Positions 16,204 through 27,847 of a DNA stretch of 42,337 nt are shown here, piece after piece. Location: contig DATKGG010000021.1 of assembly GCA_035510855.1 (NCBI GenBank), positions 1 to 42,337 of the forward strand, read 5' to 3'. A program made the position numbers and the translations under genes. Under the pieces are notes generated by a model, which was not told where the DNA came from, did no database searches, and worked only from the letters and a program-made list of their open reading frames with translations. This stretch comes from Palsa-459 sp035510855 (GTDB lineage Bacteria; Actinomycetota; Acidimicrobiia; Acidimicrobiales; RAAP-2). The stretch's first letter is position 1. Every line of letters starts with the position of its first letter.

Positions 16204-17175
16204 GTGCAACCTCGTGCTCGTCGATCGATCTGTCTCTCCCTCGCGCTCCTCGCGGCCGCCGCGAGCTTGTCGACAGGCGCCTCGCTCGCCGGGGCGACCG
16301 CGACGTCGCGCCCGACGGGCAGCGTCAGGGTCCTCGACATCGGCCAGGTGCGACTCCACGTCCCAGGGTCGTGGGTGGTCACGGTCGCCCAGAAGGTCTG
16401 CGGGCGCGGGACCTGCCGTCGCCAGTGCGCCCCCGGCTACGACAAGCGGGTCTACGTCTCGACGTTCCCACCGCTCCTCAACTGCCCGCTCAACTTCCGC
16501 CGCAACTCGGTGTGGGTCGTGCCCACGGCTCGCAAGGGCGCGACCACGCGCCGGCGGCTCTCCTACGACGGCGGAAGCATGATCCTGTCGATTCCGTCCA
16601 AGGGCGTGACCCTCTACGGATTCGGCAAGCCCGGCGTGCACGCCGTCGAGACAGAGGAGCCGTCGTCGCTCGCGCGCCTCCTCGCCGCGCACCTGCCGGT
16701 CGCCGTCCCGAGCGGCTGGCAGTCGGTGTCAGACGGCGTGCTCTCGATGAAGGTGCCCGCGACGTTGCCGGTACGCCACCTGGCAGGGCCAAACGACGTC
16801 AACCCAGGTTCGTGCGGCGGGCCGTACTTCCCGAGCCCTGTGGTGTCGGTCGGCTTCAGCACCGCGATCGTCTACTGCCCGCCTGCCTCGTCGGCGGAGG
16901 CCGAGTTCTTGGCCACCCCTGGCAACGGTGCGTGGCTCGTGGGTGCGAACGACGCGATCCGCCTGCCCGCCGTCTTCAGTCCTCCGGGCACCGCGGCGCG
17001 GTCGCGCACGATCCACGGTCGCAATGCGACGATCAGCTTCGCACTGGCGCCAAATGGCACGAACGCGGTCCTCGTCGGGGTCGTGGCGGATGGTGTGCCG
17101 CACTACCTGGTGCTCGGGCTCGGCCTCGCCCCGACGATCGCCGAGAAGATCCTGAGCTCGCTGCGCGCCGGCTGA
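16204..17175 (+). CDS. Secreted protein of unknown function
   Basis: A 323-residue protein with a clear Sec signal peptide: basic start (QPRARRS), hydrophobic core LSLALLAAAASL and probable cleavage near residue 30 after ASLAGA. GTG 16204 is fixed by AAGGAGG about 7 nt upstream. The mature part has several Cys (CGRGTCRRQC, LNCPLNF, GSCGGPYF, YCPP) that may form disulfides, and two stretches starting with VPGSW and VPSGW that may be related modules. No domain is recognised. Similar proteins probably occur only in related actinomycetes. Confidence 0.75.
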   Translation: MQPRARRSICLSLALLAAAASLSTGASLAGATATSRPTGSVRVLDIGQVRLHVPGSWVVTVAQKVCGRGTCRRQCAPGYDKRVYVSTFPPLLNCPLNFRRNSVWVVPTARKGATTRRRLSYDGGSMILSIPSKGVTLYGFGKPGVHAVETEEPSSLARLLAAHLPVAVPSGWQSVSDGVLSMKVPATLPVRHLAGPNDVNPGSCGGPYFPSPVVSVGFSTAIVYCPPASSAEAEFLATPGNGAWLVGANDAIRLPAVFSPPGTAARSRTIHGRNATISFALAPNGTNAVLVGVVADGVPHYLVLGLGLAPTIAEKILSSLRAG

Positions 17176-17199
17176 CCACCTGGTCCCCGGCAGCCGGCT

Positions 17200-17516
17200 G
17201 GTCTTAAGCGGACCCCGACCAGGGTCACCGCGTTGGAGTAGCCGAACTCGTGGTAGCCAGATCGTTGGTTGAGCACGGCGCGATAGGACTCGGTGCGTCC
17301 CACCGAGAACACGAACGTGCCTTTGGCCGACTCGTGGGCCGTGCCCCTCGGGTACCACTTCCCCGCGTGCAGGAACTCGAGGGTCACGACGAGGACGTGG
17401 ATGTGGGGCTCGGCGGTGCCGTCGATCGTCACGGCGTGTCCGATCTTCACCCGATGCACCGCGAGCGTGATGTGGACGCTCTGGTTGTCCAAGACGGGGT
17501 CGTCGTGGTTGCCCAA
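17200..17516 (-). pseudogene. C-terminal fragment of a paralogue of the secreted protein at 17815-19263
   Basis: On the minus strand this stretch encodes PVLDNQSVHIT, GKWYPRGTAHESAKGTF, YRAVLNQRSGYHEFGYSNAV and TLVGVR. The same order occurs in the last ~95 residues of the intact gene (ILNRQSVHIA, GRWHPVSSTRESASGSF, YRAVVNYKPGYFQYGYSNAA). In the intact gene GTCCGC is followed at once by TAA; here one extra T (GTCCGCTTAAG) removes the stop, and the frame runs into the neighbouring secreted-protein gene. There is no N-terminal part here. Divergence suggests an old remnant. Confidence 0.7.
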
Positions 17517-17814
17517 CGTCGACGATCACGTTGAGGGCGAGCCTGGAGCATGCAGCAATCGATTCGTCGAGCGGCGGCATAGAGCACGGCGACGAGCTCT
17601 TCGAGCCCAGGGCGTCCACCACCCGGACGTAAGCCGATGCCCGGTTGGAACCGTCCAGGAATCGACCTCATGGACGAATCGGCGCCCGACTTCCCCCTAG
17701 AGGCATTCGCTCTCCCAAGAATCTCGGTCTAGGTTCAAAGCCGTCGACTGGGAATCCCTGACCCGGGGCCCCCGCAACGCAGAGAGCCCAAACGTGTGAT
17801 GAATCGAGGACCAC
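17517..17814. other. Leader region without a gene
   Basis: No convincing ORF or RNA. It holds the promoter region of the gene at 17815; TAGGTT near 17731-17736 is a possible -10 box, leaving a leader of about 70 nt. Confidence 0.4.
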
Positions 17815-19263
17815 ATGACCATGGCGTCCGATGAAGCATCGATGATTGCTCCCTTTCGCCCAGCGGCCGGTCGGCACAAGAGAATCGGACCCCGACGGGC
17901 CGCGCTCGTGACCGTCGGGATCGCGTCGTTTCTTGTTGCTGGCGCGATCGGCCCTGCGTTCGCGAGTGGCGTGGTGGGCAACCCACAGCCAGAGCTCGCA
18001 CAGTTCACGGTAAGTGCCACTTCGGACGGCCTTGGCGGTGGAGCTGCACTTCCGGACGGCAACCTCGTCCTCGTGTGGCAAAGCTCCGCGACGAGCTTAC
18101 GAGCATGCACGCTGCACCCCGGGAGCCGCAAGTGTGTGACGGCGGCGACACTCGCAAATGACGGCGGCGCGAGTCTCAGTGGACCGCCCATCGTGTTGGC
18201 GACGGGAGGGACCCACGTCTCAGTAATCGTCACTGACGACACCAACAACATCGCGTACAACAGTACGAACGACGGTAGGACCTTCTCCGCGCCGAACGAC
18301 GTCGGCTCACTCTATGCGTCGAGCGCCGGTGTTGTCGCCAACGGGCACGCAGTGATCGCTGGGATCGACCCCCACCAGGGATTCGTGATCCAAGACGTCA
18401 ACCCCACGGGGGCGGTGAATATGACCAGTGCGGTGCTCACGGCGGGCGGCGGCTGCAACTACAACCCGTCGATCTCGACGTTCAACGGCGGCATCCTCGT
18501 CGCGTGCGACAACCTCACCAACACCTACGCCTGGTACGCGTCGAGCGCGAAGGACTTCAACGCGACGTCGTCGTACACCCTTGTCGCCACCTTCCACAAT
18601 GAGCAGGCGGTCGATCTGTCCGGCAATGCGCTCCTCACCGTTCCGTCCAACTCGCTCACGACAGGCGGCATCATCAGCTTCTTCAACGGCAGCACGAAGT
18701 TCTCTGGGGCCCACAAGGTCCCTGATTCCAAGGCCGGGGACGACGGCTATTGGTCGATGCAGAAGGTGGGATCAACCGCCCATGTCTTCTTCGAGGGGAG
18801 ACGGGACTCGTACGACCTCATCCAGGAATCGACGGCCAACGGGGTGCACTGGTCCGGGCAGACCATGTACGGATCGGCGATCCACTCGAGTGACCCCGTC
18901 CCGGTGCTCGGACCATCAGCTGCGGGCCAGGTCTTCGAGTCCGACGGTGCTCCGCAGCTCTCTCAGCCGATCCTCAACAGGCAGAGCGTGCACATTGCCT
19001 TCGTCCACTCGCGTGTGAGAGTCGGCGTACATGGAATCATCAAGGGGCAGGTCGGGCCGCACCTCGTGCACCAGTCAGTGACCCTTGACCGACTAATCAG
19101 CGGGCGATGGCACCCCGTGTCATCTACCCGCGAGTCAGCTTCGGGCTCGTTCTCGTTCACGGTTGCCGGTTCAACCGCAGAGTATCGCGCAGTCGTCAAC
19201 TACAAGCCCGGCTACTTCCAGTACGGCTACTCGAATGCTGCACGGCTAACTGCCGTCCGCTAA
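17815..19263 (+). CDS. Secreted/exported protein with beta-propeller-like body and C-terminal beta-sandwich module
   Basis: A 482-residue exported protein. A basic N-terminus of about 30 residues (GRHKRIGPRR) precedes a hydrophobic stretch ending IGPAFASG near residue 52, a probable signal peptide. The body is rich in Gly, Ser, Thr and Asn, with repeated strand patterns such as NNIAYNSTNDGRTFSAPNDV and TANGVHWSGQT, resembling sialidase/BNR-type propellers. The last ~95 residues form a separate module shared with the remnant at 17200-17516. ATG 17815 has GAGG about 8 nt upstream. The product probably sits at the cell surface or outside; function is unknown. Codon use looks less GC-biased than its neighbours. 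Confidence 0.75.
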   Translation: MTMASDEASMIAPFRPAAGRHKRIGPRRAALVTVGIASFLVAGAIGPAFASGVVGNPQPELAQFTVSATSDGLGGGAALPDGNLVLVWQSSATSLRACTLHPGSRKCVTAATLANDGGASLSGPPIVLATGGTHVSVIVTDDTNNIAYNSTNDGRTFSAPNDVGSLYASSAGVVANGHAVIAGIDPHQGFVIQDVNPTGAVNMTSAVLTAGGGCNYNPSISTFNGGILVACDNLTNTYAWYASSAKDFNATSSYTLVATFHNEQAVDLSGNALLTVPSNSLTTGGIISFFNGSTKFSGAHKVPDSKAGDDGYWSMQKVGSTAHVFFEGRRDSYDLIQESTANGVHWSGQTMYGSAIHSSDPVPVLGPSAAGQVFESDGAPQLSQPILNRQSVHIAFVHSRVRVGVHGIIKGQVGPHLVHQSVTLDRLISGRWHPVSSTRESASGSFSFTVAGSTAEYRAVVNYKPGYFQYGYSNAARLTAVR

Positions 19264-19320
19264 ACGAGAGGACCCAACAAGTGCAGAGGCGCCTCTTACT
19301 CGTTCCCCGTTGACGAGGAC

Positions 19321-19475
19321 GGTCCCTGACCGTGGCCCCCCGGCCCGGACGTGAACTGGGTGAGTTCGGGCTGCGGGTCGCCGACGGTGCCCGCAGCCCC
19401 GCGGGCACCGACATGCCGACGGCCAGCAGCGTGGCAGTCAGGGTCGCGGGGAGCCCGGTGGTCGAAGATCCGGCC
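19321..19475 (-). pseudogene. N-terminal fragment of the same paralogue family
   Basis: The minus strand encodes a signal-peptide-like stretch (LPATLTATLLAVGMSVPAG) in one frame, and directly after it, in another frame, GTVGDPQPELTQFTSG. The latter matches GVVGNPQPELAQFTVS, which follows the signal peptide of the intact gene. So a signal peptide and first strand remain, with a frameshift at the cleavage site, and homology ends near 19320. With the fragment at 17200-17516 it makes the two ends of one minus-strand gene whose middle is missing. Confidence 0.6.
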
Positions 19476-19641
19476 CACGGTGCCCTCGATTCTTGCTGCG
19501 CATCGGAAGCGGGTGCAGCGCTTGGCCGAACGTACTCGCATGTCGGCCCGCGGCAAGCGTCCCGATGGGGCGAACACTCGCTGGGCACGACGCCGGGCCC
19601 GATCGCCCGTGGCGCTGCGGTAACTGCTTCTGCGGCGTCGG
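19476..19641. other. Intergenic stretch, nothing recognised
   Basis: It lies between the N-terminal remnant and the clpC stop codon. No RNA gene or convincing ORF is visible; it probably held the 5' end and promoter of the broken paralogue. Confidence 0.4.
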
Positions 19642-22143
<2,502 letters not shown>

Positions 22144-22242
22144 CGACGAGCCTCCCGTCTATGGAACGTACGACGAGTGTACCGGTGCTACCCACGGAAT
22201 CGACGCCGCTTTTTCGAGTGGGCCGCCAGAGCGATCCGCACG

Positions 22243-22248
22243 TAGGGT
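22243..22248 (+). promoter_or_regulatory. -10 box of a leaderless transcript (polyprenyl synthase)
   Basis: TAGGGT, 7 nt before GTG 22256, with no ribosome site. Confidence 0.5.
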
Positions 22249-22255
22249 TGTACGC

Positions 22256-23233
22256 GTGAATCCCCTGGTGACGCTCGGGCTGCCGACGGTTGGTCAAGAT
22301 CTTGCCCGTTTCGAGCCATTGCTCGCCGAGTCCGTCGTCATTGGTGACAGCTATCTCGACCAGGTCACGACACACCTGATCAACGCAGGCGGAAAAAGAC
22401 TTCGGCCGTTGCTGGCGATCGCGTCGGCAACCGGTGGCACGCACGAGGCGTCGGAGAACGATCTTCTGGGCGGGATCGCGATCGAGCTGCTGCACCTCGC
22501 GTCGCTGTACCACGACGACGTGATGGACGAGGCTGAGATCCGCCGCAACGTCGAGTCCGTGAACGCTCGGTTTGGCAATGTCGTCGCGATCGTCGCGGGC
22601 GACTACCTCATGGCGCGCTCCGCGGCGATCGCCGCGGAGCTCGGCACCGAGGTGGCGTCGCTGCTCGCCCGGACGCTCGCGTCCCTCACGCGGGGCCAGG
22701 TCTCCGAGGTTCGCACCGCCTACAACCCCGAGCGCACGGTCGAGGACTACTTCGAGGCGATCAGCGGCAAGACCGCGTCGCTGATGGCGACGTCGTGCCG
22801 CGTGGGTGCGCTGACGGCCCGTCGAGCACCTGACGTCGCCGACGCGCTGACCGCCTTCGGCCACGCGTTCGGCATGGTCTTCCAGATCCGCGACGACGTG
22901 CTCGACTTGATCGCCGTCGACGGCCAGCTCGGCAAGCCCTCCGGCCAGGACCTCGGCGAGGGCGTCTACACGCTGCCGGTCTTGGTGGCACTCGACGATC
23001 CCTCGGTCGGCGGCGAGCTGCGCGCGCTGCTCGGCCAGCCCCTCGACGAGCCCGAGCGCGAGAAGGCCAGATCGCTCGTCTCGACGACGAACGGCGTCGA
23101 TGTCGCGCTGAACGAAGGTGCGCGGTGGGCCGTGACCGCCCACGAGGCACTCGTCGGCGTGCCCGAGCCGCGACTGCGCGCCGGGTTCGGCGCCCTGGTC
23201 GAGTCACTGCTCGCCGAGGTCCGCGCGATCTAG
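22256..23233 (+). CDS. Polyprenyl diphosphate synthase (trans-type)
   Basis: A 325-residue isoprenyl diphosphate synthase that would chain IPP units to an all-trans polyprenyl diphosphate, probably the menaquinone side chain. GGKRLRPLL, the first Asp-rich motif LASLYHDDVMDEAEIRR and the second FQIRDDVLDLIAVDGQLGK are intact, with GKTASLMATSC between them. Small residues before the first motif suggest a long-chain product, but length cannot be predicted safely. It uses the C5 units made through IspD and IspF. It is divergent from clpC. Confidence 0.93.
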   Translation: MNPLVTLGLPTVGQDLARFEPLLAESVVIGDSYLDQVTTHLINAGGKRLRPLLAIASATGGTHEASENDLLGGIAIELLHLASLYHDDVMDEAEIRRNVESVNARFGNVVAIVAGDYLMARSAAIAAELGTEVASLLARTLASLTRGQVSEVRTAYNPERTVEDYFEAISGKTASLMATSCRVGALTARRAPDVADALTAFGHAFGMVFQIRDDVLDLIAVDGQLGKPSGQDLGEGVYTLPVLVALDDPSVGGELRALLGQPLDEPEREKARSLVSTTNGVDVALNEGARWAVTAHEALVGVPEPRLRAGFGALVESLLAEVRAI

Positions 23234-23338
23234 CTGGGTCACGGGCGGACCGCGGTCGCGCTGCGTGCCGGAGGCGCCTGCGGCGCGACGAGGTGCGTCA
23301 AGGGCAGCCCGCGCCGAGGAGTCGGTTCCGCGGCGTCG

Positions 23339-23344
23339 TACAAT
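23339..23344 (+). promoter_or_regulatory. -10 box upstream of the BTAD regulator
   Basis: TACAAT, identical to the carD box. It would leave a leader of about 45 nt before ATG 23396, which has a weak GAGAGG site. Confidence 0.45.
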
Positions 23345-23395
23345 TCCCGGTCCGGGCGGTGTCATGTCGCCGGCGCCGGGACGAGAGGGCCGCGG

Positions 23396-26300
23396 ATGAG
23401 GAGTCTGCCTACGCACCATGTGGGGCGACGGCGCCTCACTGATCGGTGCGGCACCGAGCGGGTGGTCGTGGTCGAGGCTGCTGGCGGCTTCGGCAAGACG
23501 GTGTTCGCCTCGGAGCTCGTCGACGCCTGGGGGCTTATCGGCATCAACGTCACGCTGCACGAGGGCGGCATGTCCGGCAGCGTCTTTGCGGCTCGGCTGC
23601 GCGCCGCGGTCGCCGCGGCGGGCTTCACGCGTGCCGCCGACGACAGCGCCTCGGCGCCCGACGACCCGACGGGTGCAATCGACCTCATGGTCGAAGCCCT
23701 GGCGGACGAGCCCTGCGCGTTCGTCATCGATGACGTGCACCATGCCGAGCGCGATGCGGGGCTCCTCATCGACCGGCTCGCCTCGGGCCTGCGCGGCGAC
23801 CAGCGCCTCGTCGTACTCGGCAGGCGGCTGCCGCCCGGTGCGGAGAGGCTCCGCCGCGCCGACGCCCTGCAGCTCACCGCCTCGGACCTCGCCCTCTCTG
23901 GCGACGAGACGCTCCGGCTCTGCAGGGACGGCTTCGGACTCGACGTCGCAGAGGACGTCGCCCGAGGAATCGATGGCGCGACGGGCGGCTGGACCGCCGC
24001 GACCGTGCTCGCAGCTGCCCGGGCGAAGAGGACGGGCGAGAGCGTGCTCGAGCTCGCCGAGCGCACGACCCACGCCGCGCATCAGGGTGCGGTGGCCGCG
24101 ATCCTCGACGAGGCGATCGCCGCGCTGTCCGCGGAGGGCCGCGGCGGGCTGGCGCAGCTCGCCCGGCTGCCGCTGCTGAACGCCGACGTGGTCGATGCAG
24201 CCGTGGCGTCGGGGTTCTTCGAACGCTCGCTTGCAGTCGGCGTCCCGATGTTCGCGACCGACAGCGGCTGGTGGGACCTCGCGGGCCCTGTCCGCGACTA
24301 TCTCGCGACGCTCGCGAGCTCCGACGCACCGTCGATGCGCCGCGCCGCGGAGCGCTACTGCGAGCTCGGGCGACTGACCGAAGCGCTCGACTTGCTGTTC
24401 GCAGCCGGCGACGGGGAGGCAGCGGCGCGGCTGCTCTCGAGCGGCGACCTCGGTGCCGTCGACTCGATGGACGTCCGCGAGTACCGAGCGGCAGTCGAGC
24501 GATTGGGCGACGACGCGGTCCGGGCCAACCCGATGGTGCTGGTAATCCTCGCTCGCTTCTTCGACACCGCGGCGATGTTCGAGGGTCGAGAGCGCGCGAT
24601 CGAGCGCGCAGAGCAGATCAACGCAGAGACGGGTGACAGCGCACTCGGGCGTGCGATCGAGGCCGAGCGCGCCAACGACCTCGTCCGTCTGGGCAGGTTC
24701 GACGAGGCAGAGGCGTGGGCTCGCGCGCTGCTCGAGCAACTGGGGCCGTCCGAACTCCTCACGCGCGCCCGGGTCCTGTCCTGCCTCGGTCGAGCGGTGT
24801 GCTGGCACTACGACGCCGACGGCCGCCGGGATCTGGCGTCGCTGCGTGAAGCGGACGAGCTGCTGGCTGAGGCTTCCTCGGCCTACGTCCGGCTGGGGAT
24901 GCGCGCCGCGGCGGCGGGGCTTGCCCCGTATCGCGCAATGTGGATCCAGTACGCGAGGGGCGACGTCGAGGGGGCGATCGAGCGCCTCGACGAGGCGTTG
25001 GGCCAGATCACCGATCGACCCCGACGCTGGGCCTACCTCCTTACGATGCGCGCGGAGGCCGCGCTCGAGCTCGGCCGCCACGACGAGATGCAGCGCAACA
25101 TCGACGACGTCCTTCGCGTCGCCGCGCAGCTCGAGGACGAGCAGCTGCGCGCCTACGCGCACTGGAACGCGATGTCGGCGTCGTCGCGGGCTGGCGACGC
25201 CGCCGGCGCGATCGAGCACCTGCGCGTGGTCGAGTCGAACAAGGGCACCTGGTGGCCCATCGCTGGCGCGGACTTCTGCGCGTGGGCGGCGGACGATCTC
25301 GGGCGCGTCGGCGAGGTCGCGCTCGCCTACGAGCGCCTCGAGTGGGCGCGGGAGCTCTCGGTCGATGCCGACGCGCTGATCGCGATCGCGGAGGGTTCGC
25401 TCCTCGCCCGCCACGGCGACCCCGAGGAGGCAGAGCGGGTCCTGCTTTTGGTGCCGAGTTCGGGGATCGACCCGCGCGAGTACTGGCGGATCGACCTCCT
25501 CCGCGCCTACGCCGCGTTTCGTCGTGGCGACCGGGGGGCGGGTGCGCTGGCCGCGCGCGCCTTCGAGGAGGCCGCGGCGATGCGGCTCGGCCACCTGCCG
25601 CTCACGAAGGAGCGCCAGCTCACCGAGCAGCTCATCGCGCTGGCCGTCGAGACGGGGCAGCCCGCGGCGTGCGCACTCGAGGTGGCCGTGCTGCCAATCA
25701 CGCTGCGGGTGCTCGGCCGCTTCGAGCTCGCCCGAGGCGGGCGGGCCGTCAAGATCGCCCCCGGACTTGGCGCCCAGCTGGTCAAGCTCGTCGCGGTCAG
25801 CGACGGGCGCATCCCCGCGGAACGCGCGATCGAGGCGCTGTGGCCCGAGGTTGACCCCGACGCGGGCCGCAACCGGCTCCGCACCGTGCTCAACCGGCTC
25901 CGCGCCGAGGCGGGCGAGGTCGTCGTGCGCGAGGGCGAGGCGCTCGCACTCGACGCGTCGATCGCGGTCGACCTCGCGCAGTTCGACCAGGAAGCGAGGC
26001 GCGCGCTCGCGCTCGGGCGCTCCGAGCCCACCCACGCCGTGGCGCTCGCGAGGTCCGCGATCTCGAGGTACCGCGGCGACCTGCTGCCCGACGACCCCTA
26101 CGAGGACTGGGCGGAGATCCCCCGCCAGCACGCACGTCGCGTGGCGCTCGAGCTGCTCGAGCTGTGCTGTGACGTCGCGATGTCGCGGGGCGACCTCGAC
26201 GAGACGAGCTGGGCGGTCGAGCGCGCGATCGACCTCGTCCCCGACGACGACCGCTGGTACCTGCGCGCGGCCGAGACCCTCGCCGCGCGCGGCAGCCGGG

Positions 26301-26413
26301 GTGCGGCGGTCTCGGTCCTGCGCCGCGCGCGGCGCGAGCTGTCCCGTCAGGGTCTCGACGAGCCCGAGCGGCTGGTCAGCTTGGAGCGAGCGCTGTCCGG
26401 GGCGGCCTCGTAG
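23396..26413 (+). CDS. Large ATPase-type transcriptional regulator with C-terminal winged helix and BTAD domain
   Basis: A 1005-residue cytoplasmic regulator. Near the N-terminus is a P-loop, EAAGGFGKTVFASEL (residues 27-41), with a Walker B-like CAFVIDDVHHAE around 108-119. A long middle region of helical repeats (about 330-740) resembles TPR/MalT repeats. From about 763 an OmpR-like winged helix (LRVLGRFELARGGRAVKIA, then ERAIEALWPEVDPDAGRNRL) is followed by a BTAD domain (LARSAISRYRGDLLPDDPYE, then WAEIPRQHARRVALELLELC). This is the MalT/LuxR order with the LuxR helix replaced by a SARP-type module, the reverse of AfsR. Target genes are unknown; none of its neighbours suggests a pathway. 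Confidence 0.88.
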   Translation: MRSLPTHHVGRRRLTDRCGTERVVVVEAAGGFGKTVFASELVDAWGLIGINVTLHEGGMSGSVFAARLRAAVAAAGFTRAADDSASAPDDPTGAIDLMVEALADEPCAFVIDDVHHAERDAGLLIDRLASGLRGDQRLVVLGRRLPPGAERLRRADALQLTASDLALSGDETLRLCRDGFGLDVAEDVARGIDGATGGWTAATVLAAARAKRTGESVLELAERTTHAAHQGAVAAILDEAIAALSAEGRGGLAQLARLPLLNADVVDAAVASGFFERSLAVGVPMFATDSGWWDLAGPVRDYLATLASSDAPSMRRAAERYCELGRLTEALDLLFAAGDGEAAARLLSSGDLGAVDSMDVREYRAAVERLGDDAVRANPMVLVILARFFDTAAMFEGRERAIERAEQINAETGDSALGRAIEAERANDLVRLGRFDEAEAWARALLEQLGPSELLTRARVLSCLGRAVCWHYDADGRRDLASLREADELLAEASSAYVRLGMRAAAAGLAPYRAMWIQYARGDVEGAIERLDEALGQITDRPRRWAYLLTMRAEAALELGRHDEMQRNIDDVLRVAAQLEDEQLRAYAHWNAMSASSRAGDAAGAIEHLRVVESNKGTWWPIAGADFCAWAADDLGRVGEVALAYERLEWARELSVDADALIAIAEGSLLARHGDPEEAERVLLLVPSSGIDPREYWRIDLLRAYAAFRRGDRGAGALAARAFEEAAAMRLGHLPLTKERQLTEQLIALAVETGQPAACALEVAVLPITLRVLGRFELARGGRAVKIAPGLGAQLVKLVAVSDGRIPAERAIEALWPEVDPDAGRNRLRTVLNRLRAEAGEVVVREGEALALDASIAVDLAQFDQEARRALALGRSEPTHAVALARSAISRYRGDLLPDDPYEDWAEIPRQHARRVALELLELCCDVAMSRGDLDETSWAVERAIDLVPDDDRWYLRAAETLAARGSRGAAVSVLRRARRELSRQGLDEPERLVSLERALSGAAS

Positions 26414-26443
26414 CGAGGACCGACTCGCCCGCCGAGCTGCGGC

Positions 26444-27847
26444 CTAGTCCGCCCTCGGCTTGAGCGTCGGAAAGGGGACCACCTCGCGGATGTTGGCCAC
26501 GTCGGCCACGATCATCGCGAGCCGGTCGATGCCGATCCCGAGCCCCGCGGTCGGGGGGAGCCCGTACTCGAGTGCGACGACGAAGTCCTCGTCGAGCTCG
26601 AAGGCATCGTCGTCGCCCAGCGCCCGCGCCTGGGCCTGCATCTCGAATCGCTTGCGCTGCTCGTCGGGGTCCGTCAGCTCGGAGAACCCATTCGCGAGCT
26701 CGCGCTGGACGCAGAACGCCTCGAAGCGCTCGGTGAGCAGGTCGTCGCCGCGGAGCCGCCGTGCGAGCGGCGAGACCTCGAGCGGGTACTCGGTGACGAA
26801 CACCGGGTCCCAGATCTCAGGCTCGACGACGGCGTCGAACAGCGCCATGAGCAGCTTGCCCGTGCCGGCGGCAGGCGGGGCGTCGCCGCCCGCGTCGGCG
26901 AGCAGCGAGCGCAGCCGTTGCTCGTCGGTGTGCACCGAGGCTTCCGTGCCGAGACGCTCGGACACGAGCTCGGCCACGGTGCGCCGCGGCCACGGCACGG
27001 CCATGTCCAGGTCGCGGCCCTGGTAGGCGATCGACGTCGTGGCGCACACGTCTAGGACACAGCCGGCGATGAGCTCCTCGGTGAGGGTCATCATGTCCTT
27101 GTAGTCGAGGTACGCCGCGTAGAGCTCGACGGTCGTGAACTCGGGGTTGTGCTTGGGGCTGATCCCCTCGTTGCGGAACAGCCGGCCGAGCTCGAAGACG
27201 CGCTCGTAGCCGCCGACGACCAGCCGCTTCAGCCACAGCTCGGGGGCGATCCGAAGGCTGAAGTCGGTGTCGAGCGCGTTGTGGTGCGTCGTGAACGGCA
27301 GCGCGCCACCGGAGTGCACCGCGTTCAGGATCGGCGTCTCGACCTCGACGAAGCCCTGGGCCCAGAGCCGCTCGCGCACCGCGCGGACGAGCGCGAACCG
27401 CCTGTTCAGCGCGACGCGCGCGTCGGGGTTCGCCCACAGGTCTGCCTCGCGGCGGCGGTAGCGAAGGTCCGGGTCGGTGATGCCGAGCCACTTGTCGCCG
27501 AAGCCGTGCCGGGTCTCGGCGAGCAGCACCCAGCCAGCGACCTTGACGGACAGCTCGCCGCGACGCGTCCGGATGACCTCGCCCGTCGCACCCACCCAGT
27601 CACCGATTCGCAGCTTGCAGAAACGCTCGAAGTCCTCGGTGTCGGCCTGCGACGCGAACAGCTGGACCTCGCCCGTCGAGTCGCGCATCGTCGCAAAGGC
27701 CAGCTTGCCCTGCGGTCGCACGAGCATGACGCGCCCCGCAACGGCGAGAACCGTGCCCGAGGACGCCCCGCTGTCGAGGTGCCCGAACTGCGCGTGGACG
27801 TCGGCCGCGAAGGCCGTGTGCGCGAACGAGTACGGGGCGTCGGTCAT
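26444..27847 (-). CDS. lysS: Lysyl-tRNA synthetase, class II
   Basis: A 467-residue class II enzyme that charges tRNA-Lys. The OB-fold anticodon domain occupies the N-terminal ~130 residues (VAGRVMLVRPQGKLAFATMR). The catalytic domain has motif 1 (GFVEVETPILNAVHSGGA), motif 2 (FELGRLFRNEGISPKHNPEF) and motif 3 (GLGIGIDRLAMIV). ATG 27847 overlaps the coaX stop by 4 nt. It is the last gene of the long minus-strand operon, a position also found in other actinomycetes. It ends 30 nt from the convergent BTAD regulator. Confidence 0.97.
   Translation of the reverse strand: MTDAPYSFAHTAFAADVHAQFGHLDSGASSGTVLAVAGRVMLVRPQGKLAFATMRDSTGEVQLFASQADTEDFERFCKLRIGDWVGATGEVIRTRRGELSVKVAGWVLLAETRHGFGDKWLGITDPDLRYRRREADLWANPDARVALNRRFALVRAVRERLWAQGFVEVETPILNAVHSGGALPFTTHHNALDTDFSLRIAPELWLKRLVVGGYERVFELGRLFRNEGISPKHNPEFTTVELYAAYLDYKDMMTLTEELIAGCVLDVCATTSIAYQGRDLDMAVPWPRRTVAELVSERLGTEASVHTDEQRLRSLLADAGGDAPPAAGTGKLLMALFDAVVEPEIWDPVFVTEYPLEVSPLARRLRGDDLLTERFEAFCVQRELANGFSELTDPDEQRKRFEMQAQARALGDDDAFELDEDFVVALEYGLPPTAGLGIGIDRLAMIVADVANIREVVPFPTLKPRAD

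Noticed and set aside
17103..17516. A complete 137-codon minus-strand gene
   Set aside because: Only the stretch up to about 17207 is homologous to the paralogue; the rest is readthrough antisense to the secreted-protein gene after loss of the stop.
23204..26131. 975-codon open frame opposite the BTAD regulator
   Set aside because: Shadow frame; the plus strand carries clear domains over the same span.
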